Counted from the stretch's first letter, positions 35,265 through 43,948 are shown. The stretch is DNA of 64,000 nucleotides from Martinezella tropici (GCF_003287875.1 NZ_QMKK01000022.1:124001-188000), one strand, 5' to 3'. The notes: generated by a model not told the origin, from the sequence alone. Translations and numbers: made by a program.

Positions 35265-35993
35265 ATGCCCCGCGATATTCGCCAGATCACACCCGCCTAC
35301 GAAATTCTTCGCTTTGTCACATGCGCCTGTATCGGGCGCACGAGCAGGCAGACGCGGCGCGATTTCGCCGGTTATGCAGTCGGCAAGCGCCGCAAGTTGG
35401 ATGTGGTGCCCTACATTGCGAGAGATATGGCGAAAGAGCTGCTTCGATCGCTTGATGTCACCAAGGGAGAGATGGCCGCCGACCAGGAAGAAGTTGCCGC
35501 CAAGATCGAAGCGATCCTTCTCGGTATCGATGACGAAACGGCTTTCAAGCTGGCAAGCATTTCGACCGAGGAGAAGGAAGAGGTCGTCGACCTGATCTGC
35601 GACCAGGTGCGCGCAATGATGCTTTCCGACTACACCGTAACGGAGATCGAAAAGGAGCCGGAGCCACCGAAGCCAGAAGAGTTCAATGGCTGGAAGGCCT
35701 ACGAACGCATCGGTTCCGACGAGAAGCCGCGCTATAAGTGGCGGCACACATGGGCGGACCGCAATGGCAATGATCTGGTCGGATACAAGAATGGCGCCTG
35801 TGTCGGGCGCGTCTTCAAGCTTGATTATATCAGGCAGGACGAAAAATGGTTTTGGCTGGTAGAGCACATTCCGCTGGAGCGGCCGGAACGGGAAAGCCGC
35901 TCTGCCGGTTGGGAGCGATCAGCCAGAGAGGCGGCGTGTCGAGCGGAGAAGTGCTACGACGCCATCATGCGATTGAACGGGAAACAGGCTTAG
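35265..35993 (+). CDS. Hypothetical prophage protein (242 aa)
   Basis: Not recognised. An acidic helical middle (KEEVVDLICDQVRAMM) is followed by a linker (EKEPEPPKPEEF) and a Trp-rich C-terminal domain (YKWRHTWADRNGN, EKWFWLVEHIPLE). GAGGAAG lies just upstream of the ATG. It is soluble with no signal peptide. It precedes the SRAP gene by 11 bases in the same direction, so they are probably cotranscribed. Confidence 0.75.
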   Translation: MPRDIRQITPAYEILRFVTCACIGRTSRQTRRDFAGYAVGKRRKLDVVPYIARDMAKELLRSLDVTKGEMAADQEEVAAKIEAILLGIDDETAFKLASISTEEKEEVVDLICDQVRAMMLSDYTVTEIEKEPEPPKPEEFNGWKAYERIGSDEKPRYKWRHTWADRNGNDLVGYKNGACVGRVFKLDYIRQDEKWFWLVEHIPLERPERESRSAGWERSAREAACRAEKCYDAIMRLNGKQA

Positions 35994-36004
35994 GGAGAGA
36001 AGGC

Positions 36005-36733
36005 ATGTGCGGTCGCATCTATATCAAGGCGTCATTACGGGAACTGCTATCGAACTTTTCGTTTGCACGCCCAGGCGATACCGAGCCGCTATCGAACAGC
36101 TTTCCAAACTATAATGGAGCGCCGACGCAATCCTATCCCATCATCATCAGGGATGTCGTGCAGGAACCGGACATTATGGGGCCGATCTTCGCGTCAGCCC
36201 GATGGGGATTTGTGCCGGAGTGGGCAAAGGATGAAGGAATCGGCCGGCCGGCTCCGATCAATGCTAAGGCGGAAGGCATTCAGACGAACGGCTTGTTCCG
36301 ACAGGCCTACAAGTCAAAGCGCTGCCTGGTGCCGATCAACGGGTTTTTCGAGTGGAAAGACATTCATGGGACCGGCAAAAACAAGCAGCCCTATGCCATC
36401 GCCATGAAGGACGGCAGTCCTTTCGTTCTCGCCGGCATCTGGTCCCTTCGCCGCGATAAGGACACAGGCCTCGATCGAAGGACGTTCGCGATCATCACCT
36501 GCGCACCAAACGAATTGATGGCAACCATTCACGACCGCATGCCGGTGATCCTGCACCCGGACGACTATGAGCGCTGGCTGTCGCCTGAACCGGATCCCGC
36601 AGACATCATGAAGCCATTCCCGGCCGATCTGATGACGATGTGGAAAATCGGCCGCGACGTCGGTTCAGTGAAAAATAACCGGCCCGACCTCATTGTGCCG
36701 GTCGAAGACGAATCGGAGCCGCCATTGCTATGA
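36005..36733 (+). CDS. SOS response-associated peptidase (SRAP/YedK/HMCES family)
   Basis: 242-aa SRAP domain protein. The family forms a covalent thiazolidine cross-link with abasic sites in single-stranded DNA through Cys2. Cys2 (MCGR), Asn86 (INAKAE), Glu116 (GFFEWK) and His176 (IHDRMP) are all in place. The Cys must be residue 2 after Met removal, which fixes the start at 36005. It is phage-borne, overlapping the next gene by ATGA. The role is likely protection of single-stranded DNA during phage growth. Confidence 0.93.
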   Translation: MCGRIYIKASLRELLSNFSFARPGDTEPLSNSFPNYNGAPTQSYPIIIRDVVQEPDIMGPIFASARWGFVPEWAKDEGIGRPAPINAKAEGIQTNGLFRQAYKSKRCLVPINGFFEWKDIHGTGKNKQPYAIAMKDGSPFVLAGIWSLRRDKDTGLDRRTFAIITCAPNELMATIHDRMPVILHPDDYERWLSPEPDPADIMKPFPADLMTMWKIGRDVGSVKNNRPDLIVPVEDESEPPLL

Positions 36734-36924
36734 GCGAAACAGCCCCTTCCATAGATCGGCCGATGGATACGGTTCACGTCAATCACTATTGCGAGCATCC
36801 CGGCTGCAAGGCGTGGGGCGGCTGGGGATACGATATCGGCAAGGGCGAGACGAAATGGTTCTGCTATGAGCATCAGTGGCTGGACTATCGCCAGCCGCGT
36901 TATGGGGATCGCCCTAAGGCCTGA
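36730..36924 (+). CDS. Small putative zinc-binding protein
   Basis: 64 aa with CEHPGCKAWGGWGYDIGKG followed by WFCYEHQWLDY: a C-x4-C ... C-x2-H pattern that could bind one zinc ion. Function unknown. Its ATG overlaps the SRAP stop (ATGA), implying coupled translation. The 3' end overlaps the convergent membrane-protein gene by 11 bases. Confidence 0.72.
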   Translation: MSETAPSIDRPMDTVHVNHYCEHPGCKAWGGWGYDIGKGETKWFCYEHQWLDYRQPRYGDRPKA

Positions 36925-37393
36925 CGACCGGCGTTCGGAACAGTGTCTTGTCGGCCTTTCCCTGCATGTCCTCAAGCTTCGAGCTGAGGACCTGGACCTG
37001 TGTGCTGACCTTGTTGACGCTGTCGATCACGGTATCCAACTTTCCGCCGAACGCTTCGACGACACGATCGATGCGGGCGTTTGTCATTTCTATCGCCTTC
37101 TTGTTTTCGGCTGCGCTCTCGGTGGCGCGCGTCGTCTGGAACGTCAAAGGCGCTATTTGTGCGAGCTGCTGTTGGACGTCGGCAAGCTGGGCCTTTTTAT
37201 CGGCTCCATCCTTATCCATGCGGTTTGTCAGATCGATGATCTGCTTTCGCAGATCGGCATTGTCATTCCGCATGTTTGCATAGGTTATTCCCCAGCCGGC
37301 CGAAGTGACGGCGAGGCCAGCCACCATGCTTCCAAGTGTGACGATCGTATTGAAATTCCACTCAAATCGCTTGCTTCTCTGTGGAAACTGCAT
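36914..37393 (-). CDS. Membrane-anchored coiled-coil protein (lysis region)
   Basis: About 159 aa: a basic N-terminus, one membrane segment (IVTLGSMVAGLAVTSAG), then a long coiled coil (LRKQIIDLTNRM, DVQQQLAQIAP and further heptads). Topology resembles an inner-membrane spanin or a phage membrane protein, but no specific family is recognised. Last gene of the leftward lysis cassette. Confidence 0.65.
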   Translation of the reverse strand: MQFPQRSKRFEWNFNTIVTLGSMVAGLAVTSAGWGITYANMRNDNADLRKQIIDLTNRMDKDGADKKAQLADVQQQLAQIAPLTFQTTRATESAAENKKAIEMTNARIDRVVEAFGGKLDTVIDSVNKVSTQVQVLSSKLEDMQGKADKTLFRTPVVRP

Positions 37394-37443
37394 GACAACC
37401 TCTTCCAACGTGCCGCCCCTTTGAAGTCTCGTGCCCTGATAAT

Positions 37444-37530
37444 TTAGATTGAATGCCACGCCAGCAGCAGGAGAGCTGTCAGCGTGGCGCATGAGATGCA
37501 AAATCCGCCGATGAGAAGCCGCTCGATCAC
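37444..37530 (-). CDS. 28-residue single-pass membrane peptide
   Basis: A GTG overlaps the stop of the holin-like gene (GTGA) and opens 28 codons with an almost entirely hydrophobic core (LLIGGFCISCATLTALLLLAW). Position in the lysis cassette and coupling suggest a real product, perhaps a holin modulator or small spanin part. It could also be an unused frame. Confidence 0.42.
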   Translation of the reverse strand: MIERLLIGGFCISCATLTALLLLAWHSI

Positions 37531-37784
37531 TTGCTCTTGTCGACCGGCGGCTGCGGCTTGATCAATCCGCCGAACCCGTCCCGGACGACGTTAATCAGGA
37601 TCTTCGACGAGCCGAGCAGCGCCACGATTGCTGCCGCATATTTCGGGCTGATCCAGGACTGAGAGCATTCCAGGAGACCAGTGACGAGCTGCGTGCAGCC
37701 GCTCGCGATCATGAAGGCCGTAGCGGCCGCCAGGGCCGCGATCAGGATATTGAGAAGATTGTGGATGGCATTCGTATTGAACAT
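37527..37784 (-). CDS. Putative holin
   Basis: 85 aa with two hydrophobic segments (LLNILIAALAAATAFMIASG and YAAAIVALLGSSKILINVV) and a charged C-terminus. Size, two membrane helices and position between the lipoprotein/endolysin genes and other membrane genes suit a class II holin. GGAAAG lies upstream of the ATG. Confidence 0.68.
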   Translation of the reverse strand: MFNTNAIHNLLNILIAALAAATAFMIASGCTQLVTGLLECSQSWISPKYAAAIVALLGSSKILINVVRDGFGGLIKPQPPVDKSK

Positions 37785-37795
37785 GTTGCTTTCCT

Positions 37796-38131
37796 TTACT
37801 GAGCGGCCTTGGCCTGCTGGAGGGCGCTGGTGACGACGGCGTAGGCCTGAGCGACCTTCACGACGGCATCGACGACAGTTGTGTGGGATGGGTCGGCGCA
37901 GATCGTCTCGACACCGGCATAGGCTGCCGCTTCCTTGGCAACCGTTTTCGACCCGATTTTGCCGGTGGCGGCGACGGCCGAGAACGCGACGTGCGCGATT
38001 TCGAGCGCCGAACATACTTTCGGAAGGTTCTGCTGAATTGCAGTGTCGACCTGGCCGGTCGTCTGGCAGGCGGAGAGCGAAACAGCGGACAGCACAAGGC
38101 TTGCCGCCATCGAGAGATGGAGGATGCGCAT
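37796..38131 (-). CDS. Small prophage lipoprotein
   Basis: 111 aa with a lipoprotein signal peptide (lipobox LSAC, Cys at residue 22) and a helical, Ala/Val-rich mature part with two further cysteines. It sits between endolysin and holin. It could be the outer-membrane half of a spanin-like pair or a superinfection-exclusion lipoprotein; neither is shown. Confidence 0.72.
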   Translation of the reverse strand: MRILHLSMAASLVLSAVSLSACQTTGQVDTAIQQNLPKVCSALEIAHVAFSAVAATGKIGSKTVAKEAAAYAGVETICADPSHTTVVDAVVKVAQAYAVVTSALQQAKAAQ

Positions 38132-38157
38132 GGAATGATCCTTTGGTTTTTGAGGGG

Positions 38158-38844
38158 CTAGGCTTCGTTTACGGAGATCTGGCCGTTAAACGTGGTGTAG
38201 GGCAGCACGTCGGACGGCATTGGGTATGTCGATGGGAAACGAAGGCCACGAACGCGGCCCTTGTCCATCTTGACAATGCTGACGGAATTCGACTGGTTTC
38301 CGCCGAGCGCGTGGTAATAGTTCGTATCCTGGCCGACGACGAAGAAGACGTGGCCGCCGCCATTGCGTTCGGCCGCACCGATCGCGCCCATGACGGGCTG
38401 GTCTTTCGGCACTTCGACGCCGAATTTCAGCCAGTTGAGCGCCCAATAGGGATTGGCGATCATCGGCTCGCGCGGCAAAGAGACCGCTATGCAGGTCTCG
38501 ACGAAATCGCCGCACCAGGGCAGCTTCGCAGGATCGCCAAGGGTTACGCCATCGCTCTTCAGGAAAGACGACAACGCCTTGTTGTCGCGCACTTCATTCA
38601 GCCCCATCTTCGTTTTCGCCAGGCTGATCCATGGCGGCAGCGCCGGCGATTTATCGAGATCGAGGGCAGCCAAGGTTTTCGGCCCGAGCGTACCGGGATA
38701 TTGCAGGTCCAAGCCCCTATCGGTCTGAAACTTGGTCAAGGCAGCGATCGTTGCCCTCCCGAGGATCCCGTCTGCGCCGGCGTTGCCGACACTATAGCCA
38801 AGCGCGATCAAGCGCCGCTGCGCTGTCTGCACGGTGGTATCCAT
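38158..38844 (-). CDS. Endolysin: peptidoglycan-binding plus NlpC/CHAP-like (TIGR02594-type) domain
   Basis: 228 aa. Residues 1-62 form a peptidoglycan-binding domain (TAQRRLIALGY, GILGRATIAALTKFQ). The C-terminal domain has a Cys111 (PWCGDF) and His165 (GGGHVFFV) pair as in TIGR02594/CHAP-type amidase or endopeptidase enzymes. It lacks a signal peptide, so it depends on the holin. The ATG at 38844 gives the correct N-terminus. Confidence 0.85.
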   Translation of the reverse strand: MDTTVQTAQRRLIALGYSVGNAGADGILGRATIAALTKFQTDRGLDLQYPGTLGPKTLAALDLDKSPALPPWISLAKTKMGLNEVRDNKALSSFLKSDGVTLGDPAKLPWCGDFVETCIAVSLPREPMIANPYWALNWLKFGVEVPKDQPVMGAIGAAERNGGGHVFFVVGQDTNYYHALGGNQSNSVSIVKMDKGRVRGLRFPSTYPMPSDVLPYTTFNGQISVNEA

Positions 38845-39055
38845 GTGATGCTCCAATGAAAAAGGCCGCCGACGCGGCCATTGGTGGAAGAGAAAATTGA
38901 GCGGGCGCGCCACGGCGTGTCTAAAGGATCGTATTTCAGATCAGCCGGTGGTCGCCTTGAAAAACCACCCTGAAGAGCGCTATGAAATCAGGAATTGCGT
39001 TGCTAAGTCGAAGAAATTCGACCAAAGAGATTGCGCCTTGAAGGGAAGCTCGCGC

Positions 39056-41044
39056 TTGTCAAATCTGCAGTATCGCCCTGACATTGACGGCTTGAGGGCC
39101 ATCGCCGTTTCGTCAGTGGTTTTGTATCATGCCTTCCCTTCTTTGGTGGGTGGCGGCTTCATCGGCGTCGACATCTTCTTCGTCATTTCAGGATATCTCA
39201 TCACAACAATCCTGATGAAAGAGATCGCTGGCCCGGGTTTTAGCGTACTCGATTTTTATGAGCGCCGGGCAAGAAGGATATTTCCTGCCCTTGCCGTTGT
39301 GCTTCTAGCGACTATCGCATTTGGAAAGCTTGTGCTGTTTCCAAACGAAATGGAGGAGCTGGCGAAACACGCCATAGGTGCATCCTTCTTCGCGGCTAAT
39401 TTCACGCTGCTGAATGAAGCCGGCTACTTCGATACGGAGTCCATCTACAAGCCTCTGCTCCACACGTGGAGTCTAGCAATTGAAGAACAGTTCTATATTT
39501 TTTGGCCGATTGTCTGCGTGGCGATGTATCGGCTTCGGCTAGGCATTTTATTTTTTACCATCCTTATACTTGGATCATTTGCGTACAGCGTGTTTGAGCT
39601 TCCTCGCGATCAAGCGATGGCATTTTACTCTCCAATCTCTCGCTTCTGGGAACTGGCTGCCGGCGGCGCTCTCGCCTTCTTGCACCAACGCAGAAATGGT
39701 CGTTTCAGCCGCCCCCATCCCTTCGGCGGAGTTTATTCCGTCTCAGCCGCGATCATCCTTGTCCTAGGACTTGCATTCATCCGCGAAAACCAATTCCCGG
39801 GGGCTGCGGCGCTGGCCCCTGTTTTGGCGGCGGTATTGTTTATACAATCTGGGCAGACTGCTCTGCTCAATAGAACGTTTCTCTCTGCAAAGCCCATCGT
39901 ATGGGTGGGGAGGATTAGCTACTCCCTCTACTTGTGGCACTGGCCAATCATCTCCTATCTCCACATCGTCAGCGATGTGGAGCCGTCGATATGGACCAGA
40001 TTGGCGGCCATTGGTGCAGCTTTTGCTTTAGCTGCCGCAACTTTTTACTTTGTCGAGCAGCCATTTAGGCGACGTACAGGCAATGCCAAACCGGCCATTA
40101 CAGCGACTACCTGCCTGGCGGCCGCTGCTTCGATCGCCATTTTTCAGCTCGACTTACGACAATCCGCGTTTGCGGGAGTGCCAAACGACAACAAGACCTT
40201 TCTCCAAGTAGTAGAGGCTATGCGGTCCCCGTGCCCATTTAAGGTGGGGTCGTATACTGACTGCTACGATTTCACTGGCGGGCGGGAGCCGAAGGCAATC
40301 CTTCTCGGCGATAGCCACGCCGGTCAACTCTTGCCAGGGCTAGCCCAATCGAGCAGCATTGCCCCTATCCAGGCGTTTATCCTGAACGGCGGCTGTCCAC
40401 CCCTCCTCGGGGTCGAGCGCCTCGCTGGCGGCCGTCCACTAGACCCCTATGGTGACTCGGGAGCAAAGTGCAGCGAGATCAACAATGCTCGTATCGGGTA
40501 CGCCGCTGCGTCAAAGGCCTCAGTCGTGATCCTTGCCTTTGTTGCAACAGAATACAACTCCAACGAGTCACATTATGAAAACGGCGCTGACAAATACTCC
40601 TACAACGGCAGGAATGGCGGAAATTTGAATGTTGCGACGCTAGCTCTCGCCGATACCGTTGCGAGGCTCATAAGCGCAGGAAAGAAAGTTCTCCTTGTCG
40701 GCGACAACCCAACACTGACGCTCGCAAATTATCGCACATGCCTCCTTCCCACCCGACCGATCAAGATCGGTTGGACTGCAGAGAACTTATCTTGCACGGT
40801 TGACGTGGATGAAGCCCGCGAACAGCGGGCCAGCATGATGAGCGAATTTTCATCACTCAGAGATCGCTATCGCGATCGAGTCTTCATTTTCGACAGCCAG
40901 GACCACCTTTGCGATAATAACGGATGTCCAGTCCAGAAAGACGGGCAAGTTTTCTACCGAGACCGCGACCATCTATCCTTAACGGCTGGAGTGATTGTCG
41001 GGAAAGCTTTGGCGAAACGCATCGGCTATACGCTTCTCAAATGA
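39056..41044 (+). CDS. Membrane O-acyltransferase with C-terminal SGNH domain (OafB-type)
   Basis: About 662 aa. The N-terminal acyltransferase-3 domain has about ten membrane helices (YRPDIDGLRAIAV at the start, FFVISGYLIT). The C-terminal SGNH domain has the block I Ser in GDSH (Ser420) and a catalytic DxxH at 636-639. Such proteins acetylate O-antigen or other surface glycans. TTG starts at 39056 (AGGGA nine bases upstream) or 39038 are the candidates. It is opposite in strand to the flanking late genes and visibly AT-richer, as expected of a lysogenic-conversion gene. Confidence 0.88.
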   Translation: MSNLQYRPDIDGLRAIAVSSVVLYHAFPSLVGGGFIGVDIFFVISGYLITTILMKEIAGPGFSVLDFYERRARRIFPALAVVLLATIAFGKLVLFPNEMEELAKHAIGASFFAANFTLLNEAGYFDTESIYKPLLHTWSLAIEEQFYIFWPIVCVAMYRLRLGILFFTILILGSFAYSVFELPRDQAMAFYSPISRFWELAAGGALAFLHQRRNGRFSRPHPFGGVYSVSAAIILVLGLAFIRENQFPGAAALAPVLAAVLFIQSGQTALLNRTFLSAKPIVWVGRISYSLYLWHWPIISYLHIVSDVEPSIWTRLAAIGAAFALAAATFYFVEQPFRRRTGNAKPAITATTCLAAAASIAIFQLDLRQSAFAGVPNDNKTFLQVVEAMRSPCPFKVGSYTDCYDFTGGREPKAILLGDSHAGQLLPGLAQSSSIAPIQAFILNGGCPPLLGVERLAGGRPLDPYGDSGAKCSEINNARIGYAAASKASVVILAFVATEYNSNESHYENGADKYSYNGRNGGNLNVATLALADTVARLISAGKKVLLVGDNPTLTLANYRTCLLPTRPIKIGWTAENLSCTVDVDEAREQRASMMSEFSSLRDRYRDRVFIFDSQDHLCDNNGCPVQKDGQVFYRDRDHLSLTAGVIVGKALAKRIGYTLLK

Positions 41045-41126
41045 CCGTACCAGCCTCAGTGAAGCAGCTGAGCGGATCACGGCCACATCGGCCAAGGAAT
41101 TCCAATTCCGGCGATTCCGATGACTG

Positions 41127-42251
41127 CTATCGCACCCGCCTTGCCCGGATAAAACCGCTCACTGTAGCCGAGGCGCCGGCCGTCTGCTGAAATGTCACCG
41201 CATATACAGTCGTCGTGGCGGCCAGACTGATGCGCACGATGGGCGAAGATTGTCCTATAACGGCCCCAGCCGCGAAGGTCGCATTATTCAGTGTTCTTGA
41301 TCCCAGAGTCGTGGGCATTGTGGCGCTGACGGTGTTGACGCCAACCTGAACGTTGGATGGCGCTACCTCAGATGAGCTATTTGTAAATACGGCCGTGGCC
41401 TGCACATCCCAGTCGCCGGCGGTCAGGCTGACGCTCGTGGCATTTTGAGCTGCACTCGCCGTGATCGCCGTGCCCGTGGTAGTCGCCGATTGAAATTCCC
41501 CGATGCTGCCGGCATTGGCATTATCGTTTGTCGCAGTTCCCAAGATGCCAGCCGTGGAAGATGGTGTGATCGTGCCAGTCGCCGTCACGGTCGTAAAACG
41601 GCCGGTCGTCGCGGTCGTTGCGCCAACTGCCGTTCCATCTACGGAACCGCCCGTTATGGCAACAGCAGAAGCAGCCTGCGTGGCGATGCTGCCCAGACCA
41701 AGGCCAGTGCGAGCCGTTGCTTGCGTATTGCCCCCCGTACCTCCCTGAGCCACGGATAGCGCCGTGGTTAGACCGGAGAGAGACGTAATGTCACCATTGG
41801 AACCCGAGGCTGCCGCACCAATGCCAATGCGTGCCGCCGCCTGGGTCGTGCCGCCGGTACCGCCGGATGTGACGGGAATTGCACTGGAAGATGTCAGGCT
41901 ACTGAACGCTTGCGCAGCGCTCCACGTATTCGCCCCATTCAGAAGCGGAACATTCGCGCCGCTCGTGCCGATGTTCTTGGTGGCGGCCGTACCCGGTGTT
42001 CCGCAATCGGCGATCAGATTGGCAGTCGTACCCCAGCAGGCAAGATTACCCGAAGTCGGCGATGTCGTGCCTGGCTTAACAAAGTCCGTGACGGGTTCGC
42101 GGCCGGCCAAACCGTTGATATCGTGCCCAACGACATTGGTGAGCGTCCTGGTCGGAAGATTGTTGACCGATACCGAGGCAGATTGTGCGTGCGCACCGAA
42201 CGCAATGGCACACAAGGCCAAGGCGCCGAGCAAGAGCTTGGTCAGCTTCAT
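41127..42251 (-). CDS. Tail-fibre-like protein with an N-terminal signal peptide
   Basis: 374 aa. It starts with a textbook Sec signal peptide (MKLTKLLLGALALCAIAFG, cleavage after AHA). The body contains phage-fibre repeats of the GGTGG-TTQAAAR and ARTGLGLGSIA type, Thr/Ala-rich triple-stranded-fibre sequence, and a beta-rich C-terminal domain. It is the last gene of the tail module. A signal peptide on a phage fibre is odd; it may be a secreted decoy or adhesin. Confidence 0.75.
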   Translation of the reverse strand: MKLTKLLLGALALCAIAFGAHAQSASVSVNNLPTRTLTNVVGHDINGLAGREPVTDFVKPGTTSPTSGNLACWGTTANLIADCGTPGTAATKNIGTSGANVPLLNGANTWSAAQAFSSLTSSSAIPVTSGGTGGTTQAAARIGIGAAASGSNGDITSLSGLTTALSVAQGGTGGNTQATARTGLGLGSIATQAASAVAITGGSVDGTAVGATTATTGRFTTVTATGTITPSSTAGILGTATNDNANAGSIGEFQSATTTGTAITASAAQNATSVSLTAGDWDVQATAVFTNSSSEVAPSNVQVGVNTVSATMPTTLGSRTLNNATFAAGAVIGQSSPIVRISLAATTTVYAVTFQQTAGASATVSGFIRARRVR

Positions 42252-42266
42252 CGTCTATTCCTATTT

Positions 42267-42800
42267 TTAGCTATTGGCAGGCCAAGAAGCCGCATCGATG
42301 TCAGCAGGCGCATTAATCGTGCCGTCGGAAATTTTAGCAATGATCTCTGATTCCGCTGCAAAAGCTGCCTGGACGTGCGCGCCGACCGCATTCGCAACCG
42401 TCATTATCTGCGCTGCCGTCAAATTGACAAAACCGGCCGCCGTCTTGAACTTCACTGTTACATCCGGGTTTGCCTGCACATAATTATAAGCCCCGATGAT
42501 TAGAGATTGGCTCGCCCTATCGGTAGAGATTGAGAATCCACCAACAAATATCCCACCGGTTTCGACGGCAAACCGCTTTGCTGCGGCATAGGCAACGAGA
42601 TCGGCCATGGTAATCTCGGGAGCCACAGGCGATGTGAATTTCTTGCCGTCATAGGCATATCCTTGCTGCACCGTCGCGTCGCAAGAAAAGAAGGTCTCGG
42701 CGAGATCGACGTGGTAGCTCTCTGCGATGTCTACACCATCCGGAAGCGTGACAACTTCTATGACAAGGCCATCGGCCACACGAGCAAAAGTCTGTGTCAT
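42267..42800 (-). CDS. DUF4376-type tail-fibre-associated protein
   Basis: 177 aa. The C-terminal part resembles the DUF4376 domain of phage tail fibre assembly/chaperone proteins (YAAAKRFAVETGGI, then NLTAAQIMTVANAVGAHVQAAFAAE). The ATG at 42800 has GAGG seven bases upstream; an earlier TTG is possible. It lies between two fibre genes. Confidence 0.72.
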   Translation of the reverse strand: MTQTFARVADGLVIEVVTLPDGVDIAESYHVDLAETFFSCDATVQQGYAYDGKKFTSPVAPEITMADLVAYAAAKRFAVETGGIFVGGFSISTDRASQSLIIGAYNYVQANPDVTVKFKTAAGFVNLTAAQIMTVANAVGAHVQAAFAAESEIIAKISDGTINAPADIDAASWPANS

Positions 42801-42809
42801 TTCCAATCC

Positions 42810-43931
42810 TCAATATTGAAGGATGACAAGGCCGGAAGCGCCATTGCCGCCAGACTTGGTGCTTGTCCAGCCATTGTAGTAGCAGGACCCCGCGCCACTG
42901 CCCTTGGCCTGTCCATCCTGAATTGTGTTTTTAGTGGTAGAGGGCCGACCGCCGCCGCCCTGGCTTGAAGCGCCGCCGGCGCCGCCGTATGAATTCAAAT
43001 TGGTAGCGCCAGAACCATCTGTGCCGGCTCCGCCGATTTGATTGATCTGACCACCAACACCCGTGCCGCCGGCGCCACCAGAGCAATCCACACCACTGCC
43101 GCCGGACCCGCCAGTCGCAGACATGTACGCGCCTATGCTTGAAGTCCCGCCAGTGCTACCAGAGCCGCCGTCCGAGCTCGGAGCATTGGCGCTTGCCGCG
43201 CCGCCAGGGCCGCCTGCACCGACGGTTATAGCGATGGATTGGCCAGGATCGACATCGATCCACCCGAATGCCGATCCCCCCGCACCACCGCCGCCGGCGG
43301 CTTTCGGGCTGCCGTCCGAACGTTGTCCGATACCTCCGGCCCCACCACCGGCACCAACGCACGTGCAATAGAGCTTATAGACGCCCGCCGGCACGATGAA
43401 CGTATAACTTCCAGCCACTGAATAAGACGTGACATTGCGCGGCGGCGTTTGCAGAGAGGTATAGTCGAGCAGACGCCAGTTGGCCCCGTCCCATTCGAAC
43501 TCGGCGACCATGTCCGTCACATATGCGCGCGCCGGCAATGTCGATCCGTCATTGCCAACAATTGTTGCGGGACCGAAGCCGTTGACGTTGAGTGTCGGCG
43601 TCGCGCTGCTGTTGATGAAAGGGGTCTTCAGAAAAATCCGCATGCCGACCGTCAGCTGAGTTGGCGGCGGCGTCAGGGTTGCCGTCAACGCGTTTGCAGT
43701 GCCGCCGGCAACGGCGTAGTTGATTTTGCCGGCCTGAATGGCTTTCGCTACCTGAGATAGATCGCCATCGCCAGGCGTCAGGCCGGCAGCCGAAATCAAC
43801 GCCACCAACTCACGCTGGGGCTGCTCGATTGCTTTTGCTGGAACTGCGGAACCCTTTGTTGCTGTCGCGTTGTTGCGGTCGACATACGATGCATCCGGAT
43901 CATCCGATCCGTATGGCGATTGATATTTCAT
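42810..43931 (-). CDS. Tail fibre with glycine-rich C-terminal adhesin domain
   Basis: 373 aa. N-terminal region (about 1-160) attaches to the baseplate (ATATKGSAVPAKAIEQPQRELV is typical of such fibres). A beta-rich domain follows, then a long glycine-rich section (GGGGAGG, GGSGGSG, GGAGGASSQGGGG) like the polyglycine-helix receptor-binding domains of some phage adhesins. It should determine host range. An ATG at 43931 gives the natural N-terminus. Confidence 0.83.
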   Translation of the reverse strand: MKYQSPYGSDDPDASYVDRNNATATKGSAVPAKAIEQPQRELVALISAAGLTPGDGDLSQVAKAIQAGKINYAVAGGTANALTATLTPPPTQLTVGMRIFLKTPFINSSATPTLNVNGFGPATIVGNDGSTLPARAYVTDMVAEFEWDGANWRLLDYTSLQTPPRNVTSYSVAGSYTFIVPAGVYKLYCTCVGAGGGAGGIGQRSDGSPKAAGGGGAGGSAFGWIDVDPGQSIAITVGAGGPGGAASANAPSSDGGSGSTGGTSSIGAYMSATGGSGGSGVDCSGGAGGTGVGGQINQIGGAGTDGSGATNLNSYGGAGGASSQGGGGRPSTTKNTIQDGQAKGSGAGSCYYNGWTSTKSGGNGASGLVILQY

Positions 43932-43948
43932 GAAAGCCTCACAGAGGT

